Part shown: piece by piece, positions 35,119-47,299 of the stretch | How the letters are laid out: every line of letters starts with the position of its first letter | Position numbering within the stretch: position 1 is the stretch's first letter | Assembly: GCA_015680905.1 (NCBI GenBank) | Contig: CM027378.1 | Span: forward strand, 104,615,501 to 104,679,500 | Reading direction: 5' to 3' | DNA: 64,000 bases | Source: Coptis chinensis | Lineage: Eukaryota > Streptophyta > Magnoliopsida > Ranunculales > Ranunculaceae | Position numbers and translations under genes: made by a program | The notes under the pieces: generated by a model | What the model was told of the DNA's origin: nothing | Seen by the model: only the letters and a program-made list of their open reading frames with translations | The model's database searches: none

Positions 35119-38100
35119 CTAGAGTATTGTTCCCTTTTTCACTAAGACTTTCATTGTAGTTTGTGATACTCCTCTTGATAAGGCAACATAGAGTTGGCTG
35201 TGGGAAAAAACATGATCGGACAAATAGACCCCAACATTGGGAATGGTTTGATCTTGTGATTTGTTTATTGTAAGAGCAAAACTTAACTTAATAGGAAATT
35301 GTTTCCTAGTCATTTCGAATGGCAACCTTGCATCCTGATAGGGACACAGTGGAATGCATGCGTGGCAGGAAAACTCGATCACCAACGGAATTTCCAGTGA
35401 CAATTTCTGCATCAATTACATGCATGTCAAATCCTCTACATATTAGTCTTGTTCCATTACATAGGCCATTTTTAGGATTTAAATTTCTTGTTAGTATAAC
35501 GGGAGCTCCCAACTTTAGCTTCAATTTGTGAGGAGGTATACCACTGGGACAGATTGAATTCAAGTATTCTTGCCGGTATAGACCACGAGAGTCATTTTGA
35601 ACCAAATCAAAAGAGTAATATGTGACTTCTTCACCTGGAAAGCGATCAATTATTTCATCATTCAATAAATGAATAGTATCATTCTTAGGAGTTACTATTG
35701 CCCTCCTAATCATGTAGTCTTTGTTACCAGCATTTCTATCTAATCCTAGAAAGATCTCATTTATGAGCTTCAGACGTGAATACTCATTCTCCCACGGAAC
35801 GACAATATCTTTTGGCAGTTCAAAGATGTCTTCCTCATAAATAATTGGCGGAATACCATCGTCGATGGCCATCAGTAACTCTGCAAAAGCGGGGTAATTT
35901 TTAGCTCGTATGTTTTCCTATGTAGACATAAAACATGAACTTTATCCCAAAGTGGTAAGCTTGTAATACATGCATCAATAGTTTGTTCCCTTGTACCACG
36001 AGGAACAACAGGTAGCACCTGACAAAAATCTCCACCCATAACAAAAACTTTTCCTCCAAAAGGTAATGCATTGTCTGTGATGTCCCTTAAAGTTCTCTCA
36101 AGTGCTTCAAACGCATAACGATGTGCCATTGTAGCCTCATCCCATATCAGTATGCTCGCATGCCTTAACAAACTCCCTAAATTGCCATCTTTTCTTATCT
36201 TGCAAGTGGAATTGGATTTAATTGGAATTGGAATCTTGAATCTAGAGTGGGCTGTACGACCTCCAGGCATCATGATAGTAGCAATTCCCGATGTAGCTGT
36301 TGCAATAGCAATATGTCCATTGACACAGAGTTTTGCTAAAATGGACTTATATAAGTATGTTTTACATGTCCTGCCAGGCCTATTAACAAAGTATACACCA
36401 CCATTCCTCTACTGAACAAAACTAATAATCTGGTCAAAAGCAATTTTCTGTTCATGGTTAAGCTTACTTATAGAAGAAAGATCTTTTGAAGTAACGGGAA
36501 TAGAAAGCTCCTCTGTGACCAAACTTGATATATCATCTTGGTCAACTTGTTGAGTTCTCATCTGAGGCAAATCGTAATTTGAAATTGTTTGTCCATACTG
36601 TTCCAACAACAACTTAAGTTCGCTTATTAAACAATCTGTCATGTCACATATGTTGTGTTCAAACTCGCTGAGGCGTAATCTTCGGCCATACAGCTATTAA
36701 ATTCATTCCATAAATCACGTACTCCGATAGGATTACAATACACCAGAATTGTAACAAATAATTTTCGTAGAGAAGATGGCATTTGCATCCTTGATGCTTC
36801 AAGCAGACATTGGCGAACGTCACTGTCCCTTTCTAGCAACCTCAATTCCTCAGCAGCTTCTTTGAATGTAGAGTATATATTAGATCCAACAGTTCACAGA
36901 TGTTCATATGATGTTGGGCCTCTAACATGGTTGAGCAACAATCTCAAGTAAAATCTCTCACCTTCCAGAGGAGAAACAGCAAATAGTCTTCCAATGACCC
37001 GATTTTGTCCTGTTCTTGGTTGCCAATGCTTACTCGACTTATCCCATATATAATGCTTAGGGATTTCATGATAAAGATATTGTTTAGCAGCAACATCAAT
37101 GCTATTCAGATGGAAAAATTCTGTTAACATCATGTGAGAGTTTCTATCATCAGCCAAAACATCCTCAATGAGCCGGTTGCCTTGATAGGTTATCTCATGC
37201 ATATTTTTCATATGGACTTGCAATGAATATACTGACGGGTATATTTGACTAAGTGGAAATTCAAAGATTCTCCAAAGGGCTTCTTGCGGGCAAATCCAAC
37301 GGCCATCTACATACTGCTTTATTTCATCTTGTTCATATTTATTTGTCGACGACACTTCCATTGCCACTCGGTCTGAACCCTTATAGATATACTTGTACAG
37401 ATACTTGACACTTTTAATATTCGAGCATATTTCGACAATGATATGGCAGTTGTACTTTTTCAATAATCATGGATTATAAGGAACAACCCAACGATTATCA
37501 ACACGGTAACGCCGACCATGATTCTTAACAATAACAAAAGTGTTGTTGTCCCGCCTCATATATGTAGCATAAGAATCACTTCCTTGATTAGTTACGGGGA
37601 TGAATTATTTTGGGAAATATCTTGTACACTTTTGATCTCTCATGCAGAAACATTTAGGATTAACATTACCGCAAGGACCATGAATCATGTGTTTAACAAC
37701 AATCTCATATAGTTTTGGTTCAACATCCAGATCTGAAATTCTGCTCTAACAATATTGTTGTAAGCATCTGCAGTTGTTAACTTGTCGGCATCATCAAGAA
37801 TTAGAAAGATGTGTGCATGAGGCAACCATCTTTTTTGGAATTCTACTACATGAACATGCACTACCACTTTTCCAAGGATTCCTTTAGTGAATAGATCATT
37901 TTTCAACTCTTCGAGCTTGGCACAGAAAATCCTTACTATCAAATCTGGTCTATCATTTGGAACTTGGCCTTCTAACAATTCATCTAGGATCTCTGACCAC
38001 GATGGATTGCACATCATTATGATAAACAAATATAGTCTCCCATACTTTTGAACTAATGTCATAGCATCATGATATCGACAATGCATATCACGGGGGCATC

Positions 38101-38927
38101 CCACAAAAGTTACAGGCAAAATTATTTTGCGTCCCACATTGCCTGCAATTTAAATAAAAAAGGAATGTAAGGTTTTTCATTTGACTAAATTTTAATTAGT
38201 TTTTAAACTCAATGTATACCTGAATGAAGTTCCCCCGAATTTAAAGAGTCTTGCAATCCTTGATAAAGTTCAGCCCTAATTTCTTACTGGCGATCACGTA
38301 TCCACCTCAATCTTAAAGTTGATATTTTAACATAGTTGTCGACTATCTATTGTTGTAAAAGACGACCACTACGGAGCAGAAGGAATGGATCATCTGGTCG
38401 AATCTAATAAGGGAATTAGAAATTAGTTTTTTTTTTAATTGGGTTTAAAAATATATATATAACAAAATATCAGAAAATGAAAGTTAGAGGCTTACTTGTA
38501 GCAAGTAACAATAAAATTGTTGACATGTAAGTCATGCTCTATTGGAACGAAACATATGTGAATTCCATCCTGGACTGCCATGAGGGAGTAAGAGAGGGTA
38601 CTGAAGTGGATCATAATAACATGTCGTGTCTGGAACATTTTCGAATTCACCATAAATTCTTTGAGCTATAATGTCGCGTTCATTAAGGTTACTTGGATCT
38701 TCACCACCAACTAAAATCACAACTATTTGAGAAGACATAGGAATGCTATATTGATAACCTCTTGTTGAACGTTATGGATGATAGCCAATACCCGTTGGTC
38801 TAGTACTCCATTTTCAGCCATCCGATAATCAAGTTCATGATCCGTGTCATATATATACATTTGTAGAAATCTAGGCCTATGGCCTGGACTTGGTAATGGG
38901 CCACCAATATGATGATAAATAGCACCC

Positions 38928-40638
38928 TGATAAAAACGCGTTTTATTGTACGTTTATTGGTTTTCTTGATTAATTAAGTCCGAAGTCCAAAGACCAAAGT
39001 CCCAAGTCCAAAGTCCGTATAGTCGTACATTTTAGTCAAGTTACCTTACTCACATGGGTTTGGTAGGATAGGTCGAGTAAGGGATCGTCCAAACCTTAGG
39101 GCTCAGAAAAGGTTCACAACTGGAATTACAACTTTTGGTGAGTAGGATTTTAGGTTTTTTAGTTGGTTTTAATTAAATTAATGGTAATGCAAATAATATA
39201 AATTACTATGGTGATTTTGATGTAGATAACCAAAGATAGAGAACAGGGAGAGAGTTAATCATACTCATGCAAGAATCATTTTTCAACAGTTTATATTACC
39301 ACGTCACTACATCTCTAATTCATCTCGTGTTCGGAGATGACGTCGAGTATTGATCCCTAGCGCATGCCCACATCTCTGAGCTGCATTGCACTAGCATAAG
39401 GAATTGAACTAATATTTCATCTCTGGAATATCATTTTAGCTCTTGGCTCGATTCCATATCAGCTGGACAAATTGGAGAGCTGTTTGACACCATAGAGTCA
39501 CGCGCGAGACATTTTGGGTCGCGCACGAGACTGTTCTGGAGCATCAGCACTCCAAATTTGTACAGTCTCAGTCATTTTGGGACTTGATGTCTAATCTATG
39601 CCTAATTCCTAAGTAGTGATTCTAGAATATTAAAGAGTCAATCCAGATTTTCACACGAGCAGCATAACCCTCCCCGGGGGGATTAGCTCATGGTCATTGA
39701 AGGAATAATAAAACTTGTTGTATACATTAAGTAAATAAATGCAGGACAGGAATTACACTAGAAAAGAAATAACTGTTATTAAGGGTAAAATGACTTACAA
39801 TATTTAAGCCGCTGGAATGAAAATGACAGAGTTTAAGTGCTGGAATGAAACTACAGACGTTAAAGTAAAACTAGTGTATAGCTAAAGCATGAAAATGCTG
39901 AAGGAAAAATAATGAAGGCTACCCCCTCATATATATAGGCGGAAGATTGGAGACGGATTAATTGAGTTTTGGCCTTATGCTAATTGAGAGATTCAAAACT
40001 TTGAAATACAAAGTTTTGGTTTTACCTGTTTTAATTTAGCTTTGTCTTTTTCTTTATAAGGTTTTGTCTTTATATGTTTTGGTTTCGTCTTTTAGCCCAA
40101 TTCAATTCCAACATTGAATTGGTATGTGTCTTTCCTATTGCGAGGTGGCACCAAATTAAGACCATCACTTGACACCTGCCTATGCTGACTCGTCATGCCT
40201 TTTGGGCCCGCAGAGTGGGTCCACTTAGTATGTCCAGTGGCGGCCTTGATTTTGGCATTTTACAACTTTACGTCTTTAAGGTAGAGTTTGTTGCCCCGGT
40301 CGCTCTGGCGAGTTCACTAGCCAACGTCGGCACCAGTTTATCGATTTGAGCTTCTAAGTTTGTTTGCTTCTTTATATGTGGACCCGTTCTTCATTAGTTT
40401 TGTTCTTTTGGAAACTTCGGCTCTAGTCAGGCTCTGTTGGGCTTCACTGGGGTTGAGTGGGAAACTTCAAATATTCCAGTATTCCCGTACTTCGATGCAT
40501 GTTTTATCATTATATTCATTTTAAATGCGGAAACCTGCAAAAGTACGAAAATATAATTATTACATGATTATTAAACACATAATCGACCAAAATACTATGT
40601 CTCTCGGGGTTTAATATTACAGTTTTGGGTGCTTATCA
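38928..40638. mobile_element. Solo LTR, about 1.7 kb, Ty3/gypsy-like
   Basis: Starts TGATAAAAACGCG and ends GGTGCTTATCA, flanked by an exact 5 bp duplication CACCC (38923-38927 and 40639-40643). It splits the Rep/helicase coding sequence between the GIYTYKAQG part and the AIYHHIGG part, which proves insertion into the gene. No second LTR or internal region. Fossil; the exact target duplication suggests it is not very old. Confidence 0.9.
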
Positions 40639-41214
40639 CACCCTGAGCTTTATATGTGTAAATTCCTTCCCTACCATCAGCGAGCTCATTATTAATGTCC
40701 ACCCCCATAGAAGTGAAGGAAAAAAATGGTTGTACAGACGTATGTTTTTCCTGAAATCAACACCAACTATTGATTGAGATGTATATAAATTAATTAAATC
40801 AGTAGGTGCTACCATAGGAGGTAAACTAATCGTCCCATTTAAGCAACATAAACCAGGTGGTTCACGATCGAATAATTTTTCTTGACATTTAGAACAATTC
40901 CGAGGTGGTGGCAAATGATGTGTTTCTACATTTGAATAGTCATCATACCCTCGAGCGCAATTATGATTACGCTTTCTTCTAGTCACAAAGCCTGTTTGTC
41001 GACTATTCTTAACGCCATCTAAGGCAACATACTTTGGATAGTTAATATACGTATTACATAAACCTAGTTACTAAATGCAGTTAAATGCCTTAGATAGATA
41101 TTCTTAATTTAAGCAGTCAATCAAACCTTGCACAGAAACAACATCTTCTCTTAAATATTCATTGTCTCCTCCAATTTCATCAACGTCTACTACAACAGTA
41201 TCAGTACTTCTTAA

Positions 41215-41662
41215 CAATGTTATCAGACCCGACCTGGCCCGAGGATTGACCCAGTAAACCAGCGAACCGGTCCTCTAATCGGGATCTGGAGACTCGAACC
41301 TTGTTCACTCTACAAACCAACAAGTGGGTCTGCCACTACAACCAACAACCTTCTTGGGTATATTACATCTTTTTATATACTTCTATTAATGCTAAGGTAG
41401 GAAAATCAAAATTCAAAATTTTAAATGTCTTAAATGTGGGTGGATGGGGGTTTGAACCTTGGTTAGGAGCAAAAGCTTATAGTGTAATAGCCACTCGGGT
41501 TGTAATACTGATTGTGTAATAAGGGAGTAGCTTATATATATTATAGTCTTTTAATATATGTTTCAACCCACTGGTTGGACCATTAACCCACTGGTTGGAC
41601 CTTTAACCCATTGACCCGGTCCTCTTACTGGGTTGAGGTTCGGGTTGGGTTTGATAACATTG
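41215..41662. mobile_element. hAT-type MITE, 448 bp
   Basis: Ends CAATGTTATCAGACCCGACC and GGTTGGGTTTGATAACATTG, flanked by the exact 8 bp duplication CTTCTTAA (41207-41214 and 41663-41670). Inserted into the N-terminal region of the Rep/helicase gene. Confidence 0.92.
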
Positions 41663-42607
41663 CTTCTTAATGAATCAGTCACACCCATGTTGACATCTCC
41701 GTTGTTAACATCTGTGTCTATAAATTAAATAAAAGTTGCACGCGATAAGCAAAGGAAAAAAAATTTGTTAATTATCAACGCAAGGATAAGTTTAGATGTA
41801 TAACCTTCGAAAGGCTCACCTTCACTGTCACTATTGTTATCAATGATATTCCCATTTGAACTGATGGTATTGATATTATATTCGTTAGGAATTTCATCAA
41901 TACGGATTCCTAGAACTTAACAAAGTTCAATTTTATTTTGTTAGTATTATGCTATCCATGGCATCAATGTTTTATCAAGACATAATTGAGTTGAAATCTC
42001 AGTGAAGTAGTTAGCGAAGGGGTTTAGCATTACCGTCATTGGTTGCACTTGCTGATGTAGTTGACGTTGAATCGATAAATCTGGAATCTTCGTTTCCTAA
42101 GTTTCGAGTATATTGTCTTATATGAGTCAACCGTCTTCGTTGTGTAGCACGATCCTCACAAAGTAATTCGTTTGAAATATTTCTAGGTTGATGTGGCACT
42201 TGAGTTAGCCTCTGAGGAATGCAATTGTTGGAGGATAATGATTCATTATAATCATTGCTTTCACTATCTGACACAGTTGATGTTGCTTCAATAAATTCTG
42301 AAGCTTCGTTTACCAAGTTGCGAGCATAATTCCTTATATGAGTTAAACGACTTCATTGCGTAGCAGGATCTTCCCAAACCAATTGGTTCGAAATATTTCT
42401 AGCTTGGTCTGGTACTTGAGTAATCCTCTGAGGCATCAAATTGTTGGAGTGTAATGATTCATCAGTGGGTATCAATTGAGGAGTTTGCCACTCTATGCAC
42501 ATGTGGTCTCTTTGAGCAGTTATTGCTTCATTTCTTTGTCGTCGGATTCGTTGGTAATAATTTCTTTGTAAACGCTCTCTTCTTTGGGCTACTTGTGTTG
42601 AATCCAT

Positions 42608-44437
42608 ATTGGCTCGCCTATCTCTTTCCCTAATTCGCCGATTTCGCTATTGTTGTTGCTGAGCATTATCATAACTTGCGGGATCAAAATTCGAATTACT
42701 TTCATGCATCTCCATATGTAAACGCTAAAAAATGGAAAATAGAAAGTGGATTGATTCAAACTTCAGCTTGTATTTAATTTTCTAATTTTCAAAATTGCAA
42801 TAGAATAAGAGATACTTGAATACCTAAAGTTGTATTGAAAAGAAACAACAAAGATTTGTTATCCAAGTATACGACTTTAGTTGTTTCTTGTTAAAGACAA
42901 TCTTGTTCTGCTTATCCAGAAGACAGGGTACGATACTAACTTTGCCAAAAATAACCCCACAGTTAAAAGACATCAAAAGTACCATTAAATACGACATTAA
43001 ATCAAATTCCCCACTTGTTAACGTAAAATAGGCATATCCAACTAATAAAGCATATTCAACTAATAAAAAAGAGTATAATTTATTAATATGTCATGATGCA
43101 TTTGATTGAAAAAAAGATTCATCCTATAATGGCATGTGGAGTCATGATGATAAACATGTAACCTTAAGTTATTCATCAATTTTGCGTGCATTCTGTGGCT
43201 TATGTAGTTATACAATTTAATAACTTAACAGTTTTAGGGTGCTATACAGTCAACCACGCAAAGTTCTTAATAAATATTGTAGACAAACTATTAACGAAGA
43301 CTCCTTGTAAGCTATTGACTCAAATATTGTTACTTGGAAGTTAAAAAGAAAATTCAATCTTCAAACATGATCAAGCTTCAAAACAGTGAAGGTAGAAATA
43401 CTAGTGCATTACTTTTAAGTAGCAAGATACAATTTTTCACAATTTGATTCTAATTTTGTTTCAGGCCAGACGAACACTGTGGCCCTATAACATGTTATAT
43501 AGTCCATTATAACATACTAAACATTTTATTTCAACTAATTAATGCAGTATGATCATATCCAACTATATATTTTTTTTTTGTCATATACCATAACGTCTTT
43601 TATGGCAGCTTTGTATTACCCCGTACCAACAATCCGTTTGGTCAATTCCGTCAAAGGAACCTAAAGTTCCCTTTCTAACACAATAGTTATTAGCGATTTA
43701 AAAACTCAATAAAAAATATTTCAAAACAACAAATGCAAGGGATTGAACTAACTAATTTTCCATTTTAGTTTACCTCTCTAAGTAGGTTTTGAAATTGCTG
43801 AATGAAACTTGGATAGTTCAAATTGACCTCAATTTGTATCGAAATGGAGGGAAAAAGGGAAAACAAACTGCATAATTGAATTCATTGGAATTTAAGTGGC
43901 AATAGAGGAAAAAGAAAATTTAAAAACAAATTAGTAGATACCTGGAGTGTTTGACGATGACAAATAAACATTGTATATCACCAATATCATTATTTTCTCT
44001 TCATAAAGCAGGTTGACACCTCTCCTATTAAACTCTGGTGGTGCATGCTACACTGAACTGACTCCGAGTCAAGCATTTTAAGAGGCAAAAAAGTAATAGT
44101 GGGGATATTTAAAAAATCTTAAAATGTAAAGTAGGTTTGTTGTTTAGTGATGGTGGGGTTGAATACATTATTATCACTCACGAGAGTCAAATTTGGGAAA
44201 CTAATAGGAAATATGATGGTTCTATCAAATCATTTAATGAGAACAAATTGTATATGCGTTTTACTCTTTTTAAACTAAAGGCTATAAATGGAAAGAAAAA
44301 TTCAAATGACTATGTTGTCCATTTGTTCGCCCATTGAATTATTTTTTTCCCAACACTTGAGAAGGGCATCATGTGCCCATGTGGTACTGAAAAGGCTGAT
44401 TAATTTTAAAGTGTCAGGTTATTTATAGTAGTAGTGA
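42608..44437. other. Upstream region of the Rep/helicase gene and candidate Helitron 5' end
   Basis: No coding region recognised. On the minus strand the candidate 5' end TCACTACTACTATAAATAAC starts at 44437 after a host A. Confidence 0.45.
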
Positions 44438-44809
44438 TATTCAACACTTGGGGGTGACAAATCAATGCAGATATAATCATTTGGGCCGACACTTCATTAA
44501 CGAATTAGAGATAATCACTTGGGCCGGGGTTGATATGCCAATATAAATCAATGATTTTGGAACCCATACCACTAATTTGAGGCCGATACTGGTCAGTAAC
44601 TTGGAACTGATATAATTTAATTTGGGGTTGAAATAACGAATTCAATTGAGACATATAATCCAAGGAAGACATCTTCAATACCGACACCGAGTCAAGCAAC
44701 CAAAAGAGGCATATTCATTACAAATATCAAGTGAGCACATGGGGGCGACATTTTCACAAATCAAGAAAGCCCTTGAAAGAGGCACAAATTCAAGAAATCC
44801 TGGTATTTG

Positions 44810-45730
44810 TAGCTGCAATGTACGGTATCAGACACAATTCAAGAAGTTTTGCTATATATCTGCACCAATGTATGGTATCAGGCACAATATCATAAAATCC
44901 TGGTATCTACAGCAATGTACGATATAAGACACATATCAAGAAGCTCTGGTATCTGTAGCATAGTATGGTATCAAACACAATATCAAGAAGTGGTATCTGC
45001 ATCAATGTACGATATCATATATAATTCAAGAAGGCATGGTATCTGCAGCAATGTACAAATTTCAAAAAATTCAATACCATCTCGAATTTCGAAAAATTTA
45101 CTTGCAAAAGTCCTATCTCGAATTTCAAAAAATTCACTTACAAAATCCCCTATCTTGGATTTCAAAAATTCACTTACAAAAATCTCACCTCGAATTTCAA
45201 AAAATTCACTTACAAAAATTTCATCTTGGATCTCGAAAAATAAAATTTTCATCTTGGATTTCAAAAAAATTCATGACGTCTACACATCTAAACTCGACAT
45301 CAATTTTTTTTTTATCAAGCAAATGTCTCACGTCTAAACTCAACGTCAAAATTTTTTATCACTAAACTCAAAGTCAAATTCTTTTTAATCAAGCAGACGT
45401 CTCACATCTAAACTCGACGTCAATTTCTTTTATTAAGCAGACATCTCACGTCTAAATTTGACGTCAAATTTTTTTATTATGCAGACGTCTTACGTCTAAA
45501 CTCAATGTCAAATTCTTTTTATCACGCAGACATCTACACGTCTGAACTCGATGTCAAATTTTTTTATTAACTTGACATCTACACATTTAAACTCAAATAG
45601 TATCATATGAACAATGCTAATGTACAGTATCGGATGAATAGTGCTGATGTACAGTATCGGATGAATAACATCGAATGAATAGTATTGATGTACAGTATCA
45701 GATGAATAACATCGATGAACAATGTTTGGA
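44810..45730 (+). repeat. Successive minisatellites in the internal region of the LTR element
   Basis: Four different arrays follow each other: GGTATCTGNAGCAATGTACG-type units (about 44810-45055), TCGAATTTCAAAAAATTCAC-type units (about 45060-45265), ACGTCTAAACTCGACGTCAA-type units (about 45280-45600) and TGTACAGTATCGGATGAATA-type units (about 45590-45720). The long frames across them (44849-45337, 45036-45365 and others) only translate the repeats. Confidence 0.85.
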
Positions 45731-45881
45731 ATTAAAGTTCTGTTTAAATAAAAATAAAAATAAAAATAAAAAAATCGAAATCGAAATGAAATTGCAAGTT
45801 TATTTTCTATCTCTTCGAAATCTTCAAATTTTTAATACCGATATTTGAAATAAAAAATTTGAAGATTTCGAGAGGGGGCGA

Positions 45882-46193
45882 TGTGGTGGTCAAATATCTT
45901 ACATACTGATATTCACCATTATTTCACTAATTTTCTAATACAATTAAGTTACAGGTAGAAGAGAAGAGAAAATGAATGGACACATGTCACAAAGCTATTG
46001 GATGAAGCCATGTGACGCGGAGCAACTATAAAAAGACTGGATGCATAAGAAAAAAAGGGGGGAGGGGGTTTCCATATTTCATTTATGTGTTTCACATTTG
46101 AAGGGAGAGAAAGAAAAGAATTGAGAGATTGTAAACACCATTAATGATTAATTAAAAGGTTAGTTAAATGATGATTTTCTTTTGATCTCTACA
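45882..46193 (+). mobile_element. 3' LTR of the nested non-coding element
   Basis: Starts TGTGGTGGTCAAATATC, ends GATCTCTACA, preceded by a purine tract at 45870-45881 and containing ACTATAAAAAGACTGGATGC as in the LTR at 10768. By eye roughly 10-15 percent diverged from that LTR. Confidence 0.85.
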
Positions 46194-46572
46194 ATAAGAC
46201 TATTTCCCCTCATAGCTACCTTGTTGGTGAAAAACTACCAAGTGTTGCATAATACAACTGTGACTTTAAAATTCGTACGAGATGTTTTATTCTGTCTAAC
46301 TGTATTTGAGACTGAGACAAAATGAAACATCCCATCTAAATGTAATCAACGAAAAAATATCGAAAAAATACACTGGACGGAATGAAACATCCCGTCTAAA
46401 AAAAACGCGAGAGAAAATAAAAGGTTCCATCTGAAGTTCACAACTCAGTAACTATCTCGTTAGCAAGTGTTATACCCTCATTGTTACTTAGTGAAAAACT
46501 ACCTCCATTGTCATCCTTGTATTGAGCCATTGTTTTTTGCTCTTAAGAGTGACAAGATGCTATTTTCCAATG
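46194..46572. other. No gene seen
   Basis: A+T-rich, no coding region or recognisable repeat, apart from a short duplicated phrase AATGAAACATCCCRTCTAAA. Confidence 0.5.
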
Positions 46573-47034
46573 TTCTAAAAAACACTAGGCGGTGGGAGAG
46601 CGCCTAGACGGGCTAGGCGCTAGGTAGTTTTTTTCAAATATATCTTATAATATATATAGTAATACACACCTATACTATAAGAAATGAAGAAAATCATTTA
46701 TCATAACTCAAAAAATAAACACAAACAAATATACTTATTACAAAAACGCGTAATAGTTTAAGAAAATCGACTTCATATAAAAACATATTCTTTCTTATAG
46801 TGGCATATAATTTACATTGAACTTTAGTCTTTTAAATTCATTCAAATCTTAACCCTACATGGGTCTTTAATTTTCAACATTTAATCAATTCAAAAAAAAA
46901 AAAAAAAAAAAAACTTGACTAGACCGCCTAGAGGCCGCCTAATTAGTCTACCGAATTTTTAAACGATTTGGGCCTAGGTGAGTCGGTTGGTCACCGCCTA
47001 GTGCCTAGAGACCACCTAGACCGATTTTTAGAAT
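46573..47034. mobile_element. MITE-like element with CTAGGCG-rich inverted ends
   Basis: The left end TTCTAAAAAACACTAGGCGG and the right end with CACCTAGACCGATTTTTAGAA are imperfect inverted repeats; G+C-rich words CTAGGCG/CGCCTAG lie inside both ends around an A+T-rich centre with a poly(A) run. The target duplication was not resolved. Confidence 0.6.
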
Positions 47035-47299
47035 AGTACAATTTCCTCTCGAACTTATATGCATTGGGAAAGCTTATGCTCTTACGATTAACTAAGTAAT
47101 GAAGTGGGTTCTATTGGGCCTATTTGGATCGCCTAAATTTAAGTCCAGACCCTAATATATCAAAAGTAAAAGTAGTGGGCCATATAATAGAAAAACGTTG
47201 AACCCATGGAAGCATGGACTCATGGTTGTCAAATGAACTAATTGGCTAATTCCCGCCGGAGTGAGATTTTGTGATGTAAGCAATAGCCCCACTTTGAAG

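Larger units (their letters stand above)
35119..42607 (-). pseudogene. Helitron Rep/helicase (RepHel), decayed
   Basis: Domains in order on the minus strand: basic N-terminus (RERLQRNYYQRIRRQRNEA) at 42607; an internally duplicated region to about 42020; Cys finger CSKCQEKLFDREPPGLCC near 40890; HPFFSFTSMGVDINNELADG near 40700; QGAIYHHIGGPLPSPGHRPR near 38900; Rep motifs CNPSWSEI, the HUH motif in FQKRWLPHAHIFLIL near 37830, and the tyrosine motif KYLYKYIYKGSDR near 37390; then a PIF1-like helicase with Walker A degraded to RPGRTCKT (normally GPGGTGKT) near 36380, Walker B ILIWDEATMAHRYAFEALER near 36130, and C-terminal INKSQDQTIPNVGVYLSDHV and QLYVALSRG ending at 35119. It is broken: a homopolymer frameshift before FSFTSMGV, stops including the Trp position of VVPYNPW and one just before the Walker A region, and insertions of a MITE (41215-41662) and a solo LTR (38928-40638). 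Family function: nicking and unwinding for rolling-circle transposition. Confidence 0.92.
15305..44437 (-). mobile_element. Large Helitron (minus strand) with Rep/helicase and RPA-like genes
   Basis: On the minus strand the 3' end reads ACGTGCAAAGCACGT (hairpin), then GCACTTATG and CTAG followed by T: the Helitron terminus pattern of hairpin about 12 bases before CTRR. A candidate 5' end is at 44437: host A, then TCACTACTACTATAAATAAC. Between them on the same strand lie a Rep/helicase gene (42607-35119) and an RPA70-like gene (28080-25819), the usual gene pair of plant autonomous Helitrons. Later insertions inside are a solo Copia-type LTR, a CACTA element, a solo Ty3-type LTR and a hAT MITE, about 6.7 kb together. 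Linking the 3' end at 15305 to this Rep gene is inference; a smaller Helitron nested at the left edge is possible. Confidence 0.55.
10768..46193 (+). mobile_element. Non-coding LTR element (LARD/TRIM-like) enlarged by nested insertions
   Basis: Two LTRs in the same orientation: 10768-11089 (starts TGTTGTGGCC, ends CTCTACA) and 45882-46193 (starts TGTGGTGGTC, ends CTCTACA). A primer-binding-like site (TTGGTGTCGTCTATTC) follows the first and a purine tract (GAGAGGGGGCGA) precedes the second. Flanking pentamers are ATAGG and ATAAG, a 4/5 match. Removing the nested CACTA element, MITE and Helitron leaves about 1.9 kb of internal DNA without gag or pol, mostly tandem repeats. By eye the LTRs differ by roughly 10-15 percent with indels, so the element is old. 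It is broken up by at least three large insertions. Pairing these two LTRs is an inference; they could be from two different copies. Confidence 0.5.

Noticed and set aside
44646-45365. Several long frames on both strands, up to 162 residues
   Set aside because: All are read-throughs of minisatellite arrays in the internal region of the LTR element; residue repeats mirror the DNA repeats.
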